Positions 10,110 to 18,324 of a stretch of DNA of 64,000 bases are shown here, piece after piece. The position numbers and the translations under genes are program-made. Each line of letters starts with the position of its first letter. The stretch's first letter is position 1. The notes below the pieces were generated by a model. That model was not told the DNA's origin, ran no database searches, and saw nothing but the letters and a program-made list of their open reading frames with translations. Source of the DNA: Methylotenera_A sp963701715 (GTDB lineage: Bacteria; Pseudomonadota; Gammaproteobacteria; Burkholderiales; Methylophilaceae); NCBI GenBank assembly GCA_963701715.1, contig CAVPAX010000009.1, forward strand, positions 62,001 to 126,000. Direction: 5' to 3'.

Positions 10110-11033
10110 ATGCGAATTCTAATGATAATCATGAGTATATTTGCGCTTACGGGCTGTGCGCATAGCCAGGCAGGAGGTGATGTCTATACAGTCGAAAATG
10201 TGGGTGGCGGTGTCTATGTACATCATGGTATGCATTTGGATATCGATGATGGTTACCAAGGTGATATTTGTAATACGAGTTTTATCGTTGGCAGCAAAGG
10301 TGTTGCGGTAATAGATACAGGCGGCAGTCTAAAAGTGGGCAAACAGCTGCGTGAAGCCATTCGTAAGATAACGCCGCTGCCCGTGCTGTACGTCATAAAT
10401 ACGCATGTGCATCCAGACCATATTTATGGAAATGCAGCTTTTTTGGCTGATAAACCGGAATTTATTGGCCATGATAAATTAGCAACGGTAATGGAGTTAC
10501 GTCGCGAGCAATACGCAAAACTCAATGCAAGGCTGCTGGGAGAAGACGCCAAGGGAAGTGAGCTGGTTAAACCCACAATCGCTGTCAAGACAACACTGGA
10601 GCTGGATTTGGGTGATAGAAAGCTCATGTTAACAGCACACCCTGTCGCACACACGAATACCGATTTGTCCGCCATGGATAGCAAAAGCAGCACATTATTT
10701 ACGGGCGATTTGCTGTTTATCGAGCGCACGCCGACGCTGGAAGGCGACATCAAAGGTTTAATTGCTGAGCTGGAGAAACTAAAATCCAGTCCTGCAAAGC
10801 AGATTGTGCCAGGCCATGGACCAGTGGCTAAAGATTGGATTGCGGCGCTTAACGATGAGCAGCGGTATTTGAATGCGCTATTGACAGACATTCGTGCCAG
10901 CATCAAAAAAGGTGAAAGTATGGAAAAAGCTATGGATACTGCAGCAGCAAACGAAAAGGACAAATGGAAACTATTTAATATTGCGAACAGACGTAATGTG
11001 AATACAGTTTATCCGGCACTTGAATGGGAATAA
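10110..11033 (+). CDS. Metallo-beta-lactamase fold lipoprotein, quinoprotein-relay (SoxH-like) type
   Basis: The first 16 residues form a lipoprotein signal ending in LTGC, so the 307 aa product is probably anchored in the cell envelope. The MBL zinc motif is NTHVHPDHIYGN, followed by TAHPVAHTNTD, FTGDLLFIERTP and VPGHGPV, which complete the dinuclear metal site. Length and spacing resemble the zinc metallohydrolases found beside PQQ-dependent dehydrogenases and SoxH. The adjacent divergent cytochrome b561 supports an electron-transfer setting. The substrate is unknown and no quinoprotein dehydrogenase lies in the window. AAGGA precedes the ATG. Confidence 0.85.
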   Translation: MRILMIIMSIFALTGCAHSQAGGDVYTVENVGGGVYVHHGMHLDIDDGYQGDICNTSFIVGSKGVAVIDTGGSLKVGKQLREAIRKITPLPVLYVINTHVHPDHIYGNAAFLADKPEFIGHDKLATVMELRREQYAKLNARLLGEDAKGSELVKPTIAVKTTLELDLGDRKLMLTAHPVAHTNTDLSAMDSKSSTLFTGDLLFIERTPTLEGDIKGLIAELEKLKSSPAKQIVPGHGPVAKDWIAALNDEQRYLNALLTDIRASIKKGESMEKAMDTAAANEKDKWKLFNIANRRNVNTVYPALEWE

Positions 11034-11039
11034 AGTGAC

Positions 11040-11086
11040 GCCCTGTAAGCCTGCATAGATATTGGCCTGCAGGGCATTGTTTTTTT
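11040..11086 (+). terminator. Hairpin terminator made from a diverged copy of the window's palindromic repeat
   Basis: GCCCTG at 11040 pairs with CAGGGC at 11070-11075, with an inner GCC/GGC pairing, and is followed by ATTG and seven T residues. Read on the minus strand, the element shares the core GGCCAATATC and an adjacent ATGC with the palindromic repeats at 47.6-49.4 kb. A family member appears to serve as terminator of the MBL gene. Confidence 0.7.
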
Positions 11087-11101
11087 CCAGAACTTTTGTT
11101 T

Positions 11102-11479
11102 TTAGGCTTTATTTTTCTTGAGATTATCCAGGCTGCAAGCGGTTTCAGAATGCAAATACAGCAGCAGCAAACCACCGGAGACGGCCAAATACTGCAATAC
11201 TGGCAATTTAAGCAAGAACGAAATAATCACCGCATAGATGGCCATAAATATTGCAAAAAATTTGGTTTTAAAGCCAAAAAATAAGCCCAACCCGCCAACT
11301 AGCTGAATTAATATAATAAGCGGGGCGAATATACCAGGCAAGCCTAAACTACCCAAACCCATTTGGTACTCTTGATAGCCACTCGGGTTGGAAAAAAAAC
11401 TGTAAATTAACATGATAATCTGCAATAAGAAAATCTGCGCAAGTAAAATACGCGCAAGCGCAGTTAAATAACGTTGCAT
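11102..11479 (-). CDS. DoxX family membrane protein
   Basis: The 125 aa product has four hydrophobic segments and the DoxX/DUF417 pattern: ALARILLAQIFLLQ at the start, a central GIFAPLIILIQLVGGLGLFFGFKTKF, and a last segment YLAVSGGLLLLY. DoxX proteins are small inner-membrane proteins associated with quinone or thiol redox processes, with no single function established. It is a single gene, divergent from the GNAT gene. Confidence 0.85.
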   Translation of the reverse strand: MQRYLTALARILLAQIFLLQIIMLIYSFFSNPSGYQEYQMGLGSLGLPGIFAPLIILIQLVGGLGLFFGFKTKFFAIFMAIYAVIISFLLKLPVLQYLAVSGGLLLLYLHSETACSLDNLKKNKA

Positions 11480-11554
11480 AAGCTTAGCCTTTTATAATGG
11501 AGTTGATATAAATAATAGCCTGCATAATGCACTGAACAAGCCAAATCCGCAAGT

Positions 11555-12010
11555 ATGCCGCCTTTAAGTCCAGCTATGAAACCATCATTATCAAAAGTAA
11601 AAATTTCACAAGCCACTTGGCGCAAAGCTGAAAACCATTTGCGTGAAGTAAGAACAAAAGTTTTTATTGAAGAACAGTTGGTGACGCCTGATTTTGAGTG
11701 GGATGACATTGATGAAAGCGCAGTACATTTGCTGGCGATGTTAAGTAACCAGCCTATTGCCTGCCTGCGCATTATTGATTATCAAAAAATTGGTCGCATG
11801 GCCGTACTTAAGCATTGGCGGGGTATGGGGCTGGGAACCGCACTGCTTCATGAGGCGATTAAAATTTGTAAATTACACGGCAGTAAAAATATTCGTTTAT
11901 CAGCACAAACACACGCCATTCATTTTTATCAGCAAGCGGGTTTTAAGCAGACGAGTGGTGAATATTGTGATGTGCATATCCCGCACGTGGATATGCAGCT
12001 AGAGTTGTAA
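11555..12010 (+). CDS. GNAT family N-acetyltransferase
   Basis: The 151 aa product has the GNAT fold order: beta strands around VHLLAMLSNQPIACLRI, the acetyl-CoA loop HWRGMGLGTALLHEAI (the R/Q-x-x-G-x-G/A motif) and a late YQQAGF. The substrate is unknown. The N-terminal VRTKVFIEEQ resembles ElaA-like acetyltransferases. The start is uncertain: the ATG at 11555 and one at 11576 are both in frame and neither has a good ribosome binding site. Confidence 0.85.
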   Translation: MPPLSPAMKPSLSKVKISQATWRKAENHLREVRTKVFIEEQLVTPDFEWDDIDESAVHLLAMLSNQPIACLRIIDYQKIGRMAVLKHWRGMGLGTALLHEAIKICKLHGSKNIRLSAQTHAIHFYQQAGFKQTSGEYCDVHIPHVDMQLEL

Positions 12011-12015
12011 TTAAA

Positions 12016-12045
12016 TTGAAACTACGACAAAGCATTTGGTAAAAT
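12016..12045 (+). promoter_or_regulatory. Candidate sigma-70 promoter for the Fae homologue
   Basis: TTGAAA at 12016-12021 and TAAAAT at 12040-12045 are separated by 18 bases, 44 bases ahead of the ATG at 12089. The region is AT-rich. This is a motif match only. Confidence 0.45.
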
Positions 12046-12088
12046 AATAGTTTAATTTTTTTAACCAAGAGAATTCCAAGAGAACATT

Positions 12089-12640
12089 ATGTCAAAAATC
12101 ATTTTCAAAGCTGGTGAAGCAACCGTTTATTCTGAAGGTAAAGATGTCACTGCAGCCATGCCGGAAATTTTAATCGGCGCTGTGGATGGTCCGGTCGGTC
12201 AGGCGTTTGCCAATTTAATGGCACAAAGCAAAGGTCACACAGCCATGTTTGCGGTACGTGATATCAACCAATTAGTACGTCCAGTGTGCATGACAGTGCC
12301 GAAAGTAACGCTAAAAGGTAGCACCGATGTCGGCTTGTTTGGCGGCGTTGTACAGGCAGCTACGGCGGATGCGATTTTGGATTGCGTGATTGAAGGCATT
12401 ATCCCTAAAAGCCAAGTGAACGATCTGTGCATTATCAGCTTGGTGTGGATAGACCCGGGCTGCATCGCTTTAGAAAAAGAAGGTAAGTTAGACAAAGCCG
12501 ATATGTACAAAAACAACTACGATGCGACCAAATTGGCAATTAAACGTGCATTAAATGATGAGCCAAGCATTGATGAACTGATTGCTAACCGCCATAAAAT
12601 TAAGCACTGTATGTGGGAAGATAGCTGGGATCAAAAATAA
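12089..12640 (+). CDS. Formaldehyde-activating enzyme homologue lacking the catalytic histidine
   Basis: Fae condenses formaldehyde with tetrahydromethanopterin in methylotrophs. The 183 aa product aligns along the whole family: GEATV at the N-terminus, ILIGAVDGPVGQAFANLM, the central KVTLKG, a DAILDCVIEGIIP segment, and NNYDATKLAIKRALNDEPS near the end. At the position of the active-site His of Methylobacterium Fae (VAHIDLIIG) this protein reads AAMPEILIG, with Met24 in place of His. It also has a longer, charged C-terminus (HCMWEDSWDQK). It is therefore more likely a Fae2-type paralogue than the main Fae. A role in formaldehyde sensing or binding is possible but unproven. Confidence 0.85.
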   Translation: MSKIIFKAGEATVYSEGKDVTAAMPEILIGAVDGPVGQAFANLMAQSKGHTAMFAVRDINQLVRPVCMTVPKVTLKGSTDVGLFGGVVQAATADAILDCVIEGIIPKSQVNDLCIISLVWIDPGCIALEKEGKLDKADMYKNNYDATKLAIKRALNDEPSIDELIANRHKIKHCMWEDSWDQK

Positions 12641-12723
12641 GCTAGAAACAAAAGTAACATAATTCTTGCCAAAGTGCTCAAAGGTTTTTACTATAATCTA
12701 ATAAGATAAAACCTGGAGGGCAT

Positions 12724-12954
12724 ATGGCAGAGCGTAATGTGTGCATGGAAGCGTTCGAACGGCTTTGCGAGGACGTGAATGCTGACAAGAAATCAGCAAT
12801 TGACGAGTCGGATTACTGGCTGTTTGAGCTGGGGTTTCGATCCGCAATAGAAGAGCTGTTGAGTATTGCAGACTCAGGCGCGCAAAGTAGAAAATTTGTA
12901 TCGCCGCGTTTTCAAATGTTGGCCGATAGAATATTGCAGTCTCGACTGCATTAA
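12724..12954 (+). CDS. Small acidic protein of unknown function
   Basis: I do not recognise this 76 aa protein. It has a strong ribosome binding site (GGAGG seven bases before the ATG) and a TATAAT at 12692-12697 about 27 bases upstream of the start, and it ends in a terminator, so it is a real single gene. The sequence is helical and acidic (EAFERLCEDVNADKK, FELGFRSAIEELLSIAD) with a basic tail (FQMLADRILQSRLH) and no signal peptide or membrane segment. It follows the Fae homologue but probably has its own promoter. Confidence 0.7.
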   Translation: MAERNVCMEAFERLCEDVNADKKSAIDESDYWLFELGFRSAIEELLSIADSGAQSRKFVSPRFQMLADRILQSRLH

Positions 12955-12985
12955 CAAAAAAGGCAGCTCAAGCTGCTTTTTTTGT
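12955..12985. terminator. Bidirectional terminator between the small ORF and mutY
   Basis: AAAAAAGGCAGCT, a two-base loop and AGCTGCTTTTTTT form a stem with A and T tracts on opposite sides. The mutY stop codon lies inside it (the protein ends KTKKAA). Confidence 0.85.
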
Positions 12986-13966
12986 TTTTAAATTCAATAG
13001 AATTTTTCTGACAGGTGTTGGAATCGCTGCATCAATGGCTTCATCCAGCCCTATCCATAGCGTGTTAGGAGCACCTTTCTGCTTATCTGCCCAAATTATC
13101 ACAGGCTGAATATGTAACTTAAAGTGTGTGAATGTATGAGTAAACTTGGGCAGTATTTGCGCATTATTCGGCATGGCTTCAACTTCCGGAAAACTCCATA
13201 GCCCACCCCAAATCCCAGTATTGGCACGCTTCTCGAGCATAACTTCATTTGCGTTCATGTATAGCAGCATGGTTGTGCTACGCTCTGGCAGGGTTTTGCG
13301 TGGTTTAGGCGTAGGTAATGCTTGTGTTTGTTGTTGTGCATATGCCTGGCAGGTAGCTACTAGCGGACATGAGGTACAACGTGGGCGTGAACGTATGCAT
13401 AGCGTTGCACCTAAATCCATCAGTCCCTGTGTGTAAACGGCTGCATCATTATTCGGATTTTCGTGCAGGGCAATTTGCCACATTTCCTTTTCAATAATAG
13501 GCAAACCTGGCCAGCCTTTGATCAGAAAATACCGAGCAAAAACACGCTTTACGTTCCCGTCCAAAATCGGCATTGGCTGATTGTATGCAAAAGTGGAAAT
13601 GGCGGCAGCCGTGGAACGACCAATACCGGGCAAACTTAAAATGTCATCGAAGCTTCTAGGAAAATTTCCAGAAAATTCATCCACAATTCTTTGTGCGGCA
13701 TTATGCAAATTGCGTGCACGCGAGTAATAACCTAAACCGCTCCAGTATTGTAAGACATCTTCTTGGGTGGAAGCCGCAAGCGCTGCGATGGTAGGAAAGC
13801 GTAGCATAAATTTAGCATAGTAGCCAATAACGGCAACCACTTGCGTTTGTTGCAACATGATTTCCGATACCCAAATTGCATAAGCATCGGTGGTGTTTTG
13901 CCAAGGTAAATCATGGCGTCCGTGTAGCTTTTGCCAAGCAATAATTTCGTCTGCAAAAACTGCCAT
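12968..13966 (-). CDS. mutY: A/G-specific adenine glycosylase
   Basis: MutY removes adenine mispaired with 8-oxoguanine. The 332 aa product has the catalytic glutamate in SEIMLQQTQV (Glu35), the helix-hairpin-helix LSLPGIGRSTAAAI, the catalytic aspartate in PILDGNVKRVFARY, the 4Fe-4S loop CIRSRPRCTSCPLVATC, and a C-terminal NUDIX-like domain (GIWGGLWSFPE). It starts six bases after the asmA stop, so asmA-mutY form an operon, an arrangement seen in other proteobacteria. Confidence 0.97.
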   Translation of the reverse strand: MAVFADEIIAWQKLHGRHDLPWQNTTDAYAIWVSEIMLQQTQVVAVIGYYAKFMLRFPTIAALAASTQEDVLQYWSGLGYYSRARNLHNAAQRIVDEFSGNFPRSFDDILSLPGIGRSTAAAISTFAYNQPMPILDGNVKRVFARYFLIKGWPGLPIIEKEMWQIALHENPNNDAAVYTQGLMDLGATLCIRSRPRCTSCPLVATCQAYAQQQTQALPTPKPRKTLPERSTTMLLYMNANEVMLEKRANTGIWGGLWSFPEVEAMPNNAQILPKFTHTFTHFKLHIQPVIIWADKQKGAPNTLWIGLDEAIDAAIPTPVRKILLNLKTKKAA

Positions 13967-13972
13967 ATGTTA

Positions 13973-16963
13973 TTAAAACTTAAGTAATTTTTTAAGTTTT
14001 TTCTCAGCCTTTTCTTTAGCAATTTCCTCGGCAGATTTTGCTTGTTCTGCCGGCGCGGTAGGTTGCGCCGGTGCTGTCTCTGTGCCTGTTTCTGTAGATG
14101 GTGCAGGGGCTTCGGCAGCCTTTTTCTTGCCTAATAAGCCTTTAAGCGCTTCCACTTTATCGCCCCCTCCAATTAACTCTTTAACAGCAGCGCCTTTTTC
14201 GCCCCCTACTTTATCCAGCAGTTTTGATTGTGCCAAACCAGAAGCTATTGCAGTAAAATCCATACCATATTTAGGGTTTGCAAATGTACCGCTGATTTTA
14301 ATTGGAATGGCTATACCACTCAGTTCATCAAGATCTGCTCCGCCTTGGCCTTTAAGAGATTTTACAACTGTAGGTTTTGCAGTGTAGTTGATTTTTTCAT
14401 TGCCTATGTCAATGTCGCCACGGCTATCACCTTTAGCCAAGCGCAATATTGGTGCTTTCATCGCTAAATCTTCATTATGCGCCACGCCATTTTTAATATC
14501 GAAGGTTGCGGTTAGCTCACTAAAGTCGGTTTTCTTAGTTTTATCAGCGTCTACTTCTTTGGTTTTAAAAACATTCACTTTATTTTTAAGTTCGCGAATG
14601 CTGCCTGCAATATCCACACCCTTTAATGCGCCATCCGCCAAGCTGAGAGAGGCATTGCCAAGCAAAGCTTTTTTGAGTGCGCCAACGCTGTTGCCTTGCG
14701 TTGACACGTCAATATTCACGGTGCCGGTGCCAGAAAGCATGTCGTTATTAATTGCATCTACCATCAGCGGCCCGATAGAGACATTATTCATGTTTTGTTT
14801 AAAAGTGATATTGGGGGTAGCACGCGCGTCTACTTTGAGCATGCCGCTCATGTTGCCTTGGTAAAGATTGGCGGAAAATGGTGAAACCGTCACCAGTCCG
14901 TTATCAGCTTTAAGCCCGATGTTGACGTTTTGTGTTGTAACATTGGCAAGTTTCAGCCAGCCGATTTTCGCGTCGCCAGACGCGTTAAGCTTTTTTAGAG
15001 CACTCAAATCAATCGGAGTATCGCCAGTATTTTTTTCGGCCGGTTTTTCACTTTTTGTGATGTACCTGTCAGCATCTAATTTATCAACGTTTACATTAAA
15101 GCTATAAACCGGGTCATTAAAACGTGAGATACCAACACTTGCATTAATTTGGCTGTCATCTACTTTGGCAGCAAGGGGGCTTAGGTTTAACTTCTGGCCG
15201 TCTGCTTTTAAATCAATACGGATATTGGATGCTTTTGTCTTCCCATACTTAAGGTTGCCAATGCGAATTGATCCGTCTGCATTGAGAGCTTTAAGCGCGC
15301 TTAAATCAAGAGGCTTGTCAGCGTCTTTTTTGGCATTTGCGTCTGCTACAACATATTTATCGACATCCACGTGATCAATGTCTAAATCAAAAGTGTAAAG
15401 TGGTTTTGCGAAATGAGAGATGCCAAGACTTCCTTTAATATGGCTGTCGTCTACCTTAACATTTAGGCCACTCAAAGCAAGCTTTTCACCATCTGCTTTA
15501 ATGCTGACATTTAGGCCTGAAACGTGATATTTGTCATATGCAATGCTACCTACATTCACTTTTCCGTCTAGAAGTAAGTTTTTAAGCGCAGACAGGTCGT
15601 TCGATTTTTCATTGGCAGGCTTGTCGCTAGGTTTGGCTGACGTAGTAGATTTACCCAAGAGCTTATTTAAATCCAGCTTGTCTGCATTCAGGTTAAATTT
15701 AATATGGGGCCTTTTAAAGCTGGCAACATCTACGTCGCCGTTAAGCTTGGTTTCAGCAATGTTTAAATTAAACTTGCTATTGGCGGCCTCATTTTTAATA
15801 TCCGCATGAACGCCCAAACTAAATGTGCCTTTCATGCTGCCATTGGGTAAGCTTGGGTCTTTTATCTCTAAACCACCCACAAGCTTAGGCAAGTCAAACA
15901 CTAAGTTTTCGATGTTGCCGCTAAAAGGTGAAGAGAACGTACTGTTTACAGTGCGTTTACCTTGCACAGCAGACAAATCGCCTGTAATGCCACTACTTTG
16001 TAACGCTTTTGGAGAACCTTTCATATCGGCCAATACCATGTTGGCCTTGAAAGTTTCGCCCGATTTTTCTTGAGAAAAACTTACTGTGATTTTTTTGCTG
16101 GTTACCTCATCTTTTTGAATAACGACTGTTGGCGCACTTAAATCGATAGTTTCTCTGGCACCATCGAATTTGCCAGATGCCGCAAACTTCAAGTCATCCA
16201 CTAAAAATTCCATGAGCTCCGGCTTAGCATCTACATTACCGCTGGCCTTAATATCCATTTCCTTGCCGCTTAGCATATCGCCTACGATATGGCTATCCAA
16301 GCCCTTAACCTTAAAGTGCTTGGTTTCAGGGTCAACCAAGAAATTGCCTTTAAGATTAATGTTGGCCGCTGTTTCTGGTTTGTTTGAGGTAAGCGTGAAG
16401 TTTGTGTCCAAATCAACAGGTTCTGCTAGAGCGATATGGCCGGATTTCATGTTGAATTTGGTGATGTTATATTTAGAGTCTGTGGCCTCATCGGTATACC
16501 TGACTTCAGAGTTGGTAACATTAACGCCGTCAATATCAAATTTAATTTTGGTTTCTTCTTCGTCCTTGCTCAACAAGTCATCGAAGTTTGTAGTTCCATC
16601 TTTGTATTTAACAATATTGGCTTTTGCGCCATCCACATAAACGGTGTCTACCACCAGTTCTTTTTTAAGCAATGGTATTACTGCAAGTGCAACTTTTACG
16701 CTGTTAACCGATGCGAATTCTTTGTCAGACTTGTGTTCAGAGAGAGATAATTTGCCGAGGTCAGCACCGATCTTTGGCCAGAAATTTAACTTGATGTCGC
16801 CATCAATGTGCAATGTGCGTTCTTTTTTATCTTTGACTAATTTAACAATCTCGTCTTTGTAGTCATTGGGGTTAAACGTAGCCGCAAAATAGCCTGCAAT
16901 TAGTAAGGCTAGCAGCACGATGCCGCCAATGCCATACAACACATATTTGATTATTTTATTCAT
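13973..16963 (-). CDS. AsmA family protein
   Basis: The 996 aa protein has one N-terminal membrane anchor (VLYGIGGIVLLALLIAGYF) followed by the AsmA N-terminal domain and a long repetitive beta-rich periplasmic body. Three related blocks carry the pattern 'DLSALK-L--DG---IG-LKY-K'. A C-terminal AsmA_2 domain (SGTGTVNIDVSTQGNS) and a Lys/Glu-rich tail complete it. AsmA-like proteins are bridge-like lipid carriers between inner and outer membrane. Length is in the range of the large family members. It is the first gene of the asmA-mutY operon. Confidence 0.9.
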   Translation of the reverse strand: MNKIIKYVLYGIGGIVLLALLIAGYFAATFNPNDYKDEIVKLVKDKKERTLHIDGDIKLNFWPKIGADLGKLSLSEHKSDKEFASVNSVKVALAVIPLLKKELVVDTVYVDGAKANIVKYKDGTTNFDDLLSKDEEETKIKFDIDGVNVTNSEVRYTDEATDSKYNITKFNMKSGHIALAEPVDLDTNFTLTSNKPETAANINLKGNFLVDPETKHFKVKGLDSHIVGDMLSGKEMDIKASGNVDAKPELMEFLVDDLKFAASGKFDGARETIDLSAPTVVIQKDEVTSKKITVSFSQEKSGETFKANMVLADMKGSPKALQSSGITGDLSAVQGKRTVNSTFSSPFSGNIENLVFDLPKLVGGLEIKDPSLPNGSMKGTFSLGVHADIKNEAANSKFNLNIAETKLNGDVDVASFKRPHIKFNLNADKLDLNKLLGKSTTSAKPSDKPANEKSNDLSALKNLLLDGKVNVGSIAYDKYHVSGLNVSIKADGEKLALSGLNVKVDDSHIKGSLGISHFAKPLYTFDLDIDHVDVDKYVVADANAKKDADKPLDLSALKALNADGSIRIGNLKYGKTKASNIRIDLKADGQKLNLSPLAAKVDDSQINASVGISRFNDPVYSFNVNVDKLDADRYITKSEKPAEKNTGDTPIDLSALKKLNASGDAKIGWLKLANVTTQNVNIGLKADNGLVTVSPFSANLYQGNMSGMLKVDARATPNITFKQNMNNVSIGPLMVDAINNDMLSGTGTVNIDVSTQGNSVGALKKALLGNASLSLADGALKGVDIAGSIRELKNKVNVFKTKEVDADKTKKTDFSELTATFDIKNGVAHNEDLAMKAPILRLAKGDSRGDIDIGNEKINYTAKPTVVKSLKGQGGADLDELSGIAIPIKISGTFANPKYGMDFTAIASGLAQSKLLDKVGGEKGAAVKELIGGGDKVEALKGLLGKKKAAEAPAPSTETGTETAPAQPTAPAEQAKSAEEIAKEKAEKKLKKLLKF

Positions 16964-17017
16964 CGCTGTCTCACTTAACTTGCTGAAATATTTTTGAGTC
17001 TAGCTTAAGGAAATAGT

Positions 17018-17818
17018 TTACCAATAATACGCCAGCACTGCCAAACCAAAGACAATTCGGTACCATGCAAACACCGTAAAATCATGGTTAGCCACGAAGC
17101 GAATAAGCATGCGGATGACGAGCAAGGCCGAAACGAATGCGGTGACAAAACCGATAATGAAAATAGGCAGATCTGCCGCACTTAAAAACTGGTAACTTTT
17201 TAGCAAATCAAAGCTAGATGCTGCAAACATAATTGGGATCGCCAAAAAGAACGAGAATTCAGTAGCCGCGTGGCGGTTCAAACCAGCCGCAATACCGCCC
17301 AAAATGGTCGCGCCGGCGCGTGATACGCCCGGCACTAGCGATAGTGTTTGCGCGAGGCCGATTTTAAGCGCTTGTGCAGGTGTCATGGCCTCCACGCTTT
17401 TGGTTTCACCATGTTCCAGATACTTTTCTATCAACAAAATCGCTATACCGCCAACAATCAGCGCGCAAGCTACGGTGAACGGCGAGAACAGGTAGAGTTT
17501 AATTTGTTTGTGGAACAGCAAACCAACAAACGCGGCAGGGAAAAAGGCAATGGCCAAATTGATAAAGAACCCGCGCGATGACGCTTGATCGCGCAGATGC
17601 GTGACCTTGTCAATTAGGCGCTGGCGATATTCCCAGCACACCGCCAAAATGGCGCCAAGCTGGATGATGATTTCGAATACATCGCGTTTCTGTTTGTTTA
17701 AAAATCCCAGCAAATCACCCGCGATAATAAGGTGGCCGGTGCTGCTGATAGGCAGGAACTCGGTCGCGCCTTCCACCAAGCCCATAATAATTGTTTTTAT
17801 GATTAGCAAAATATCCAT
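17018..17818 (-). CDS. uppP: Undecaprenyl-diphosphatase
   Basis: UppP (BacA) dephosphorylates undecaprenyl pyrophosphate to recycle the lipid carrier for peptidoglycan and O-glycan synthesis. The 266 aa integral membrane protein has the two catalytic motifs EGATEFLPISSTGHL near the N-terminus and PGVSRAGATILGG in the middle, plus eight hydrophobic segments. The length is standard. Confidence 0.96.
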   Translation of the reverse strand: MDILLIIKTIIMGLVEGATEFLPISSTGHLIIAGDLLGFLNKQKRDVFEIIIQLGAILAVCWEYRQRLIDKVTHLRDQASSRGFFINLAIAFFPAAFVGLLFHKQIKLYLFSPFTVACALIVGGIAILLIEKYLEHGETKSVEAMTPAQALKIGLAQTLSLVPGVSRAGATILGGIAAGLNRHAATEFSFFLAIPIMFAASSFDLLKSYQFLSAADLPIFIIGFVTAFVSALLVIRMLIRFVANHDFTVFAWYRIVFGLAVLAYYW

Positions 17819-17862
17819 GGGTGCATTTTATCAGCTTTAGAAGTCATATTTTTGACACAATG

Positions 17863-17886
17863 AAAAAAGGACGCAATTGCGTCCCT
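17863..17886 (-). terminator. Terminator downstream of the YidB-like gene
   Basis: A perfect 16-base palindrome (GGACGCAATTGCGTCC, 17869-17884) is followed on the minus strand by six T residues. It lies 20 bases past the stop of the gene at 17907-18296. Confidence 0.8.
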
Positions 17887-17906
17887 TTAAGTAGTTGAGC
17901 CGATAT

Positions 17907-18296
17907 TTATTTCAGCATGCCCAAAACAGTGCTTAGCAAGTTACCAGAGCCTTCGTTTACTTCACCGTCTGGTGTCATTTTGTCGATGACGGTTGGCAAG
18001 TGTTCTGCAATTTGTGCGCTTAATGTTTCGGGTGAAATGCCGAATTTTGCCGCCATGCCAGCAATCGCATCGCTACCTAAAACGCCGGAAAGCTGCTCTG
18101 CAGAAATAGGCATATTCTCGCCCTTGCTCACCCAGGAGGCCGCTTGCTCGGCCAAGCCACCTTCTTTAAATTTATCTAAAATGCCGCTCAAACCGCCGTT
18201 TTGGTTAAACATATCCAGCGCAATTTGCGCCATGCCGCCTTTGTCGCCCATCATTTTGCCTAAAACCGCACCTGCTACATTGTCAAACAAACCCAT
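17907..18296 (-). CDS. YidB/DUF937 family protein
   Basis: The 129 aa product matches the YidB-like pattern: MGLFDNVAGAVLGKM at the start, a Gly-rich helical repeat region (GGLSGILDKFKEGGL), the conserved VSKGENMPISAEQLSGVLG, and an IAEHLPTVIDKMTPDG ending. Its function is unestablished. It is monocistronic, with its own terminator. Confidence 0.85.
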   Translation of the reverse strand: MGLFDNVAGAVLGKMMGDKGGMAQIALDMFNQNGGLSGILDKFKEGGLAEQAASWVSKGENMPISAEQLSGVLGSDAIAGMAAKFGISPETLSAQIAEHLPTVIDKMTPDGEVNEGSGNLLSTVLGMLK

Positions 18297-18324
18297 TTTT
18301 TATCCTTAAGTTAAAATTATTTTA

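Noticed and set aside
14082..16862. Several plus-strand ORFs opposite asmA
   Set aside because: They are antisense to a long, repetitive coding region with a clear AsmA pattern and carry no domain signs.
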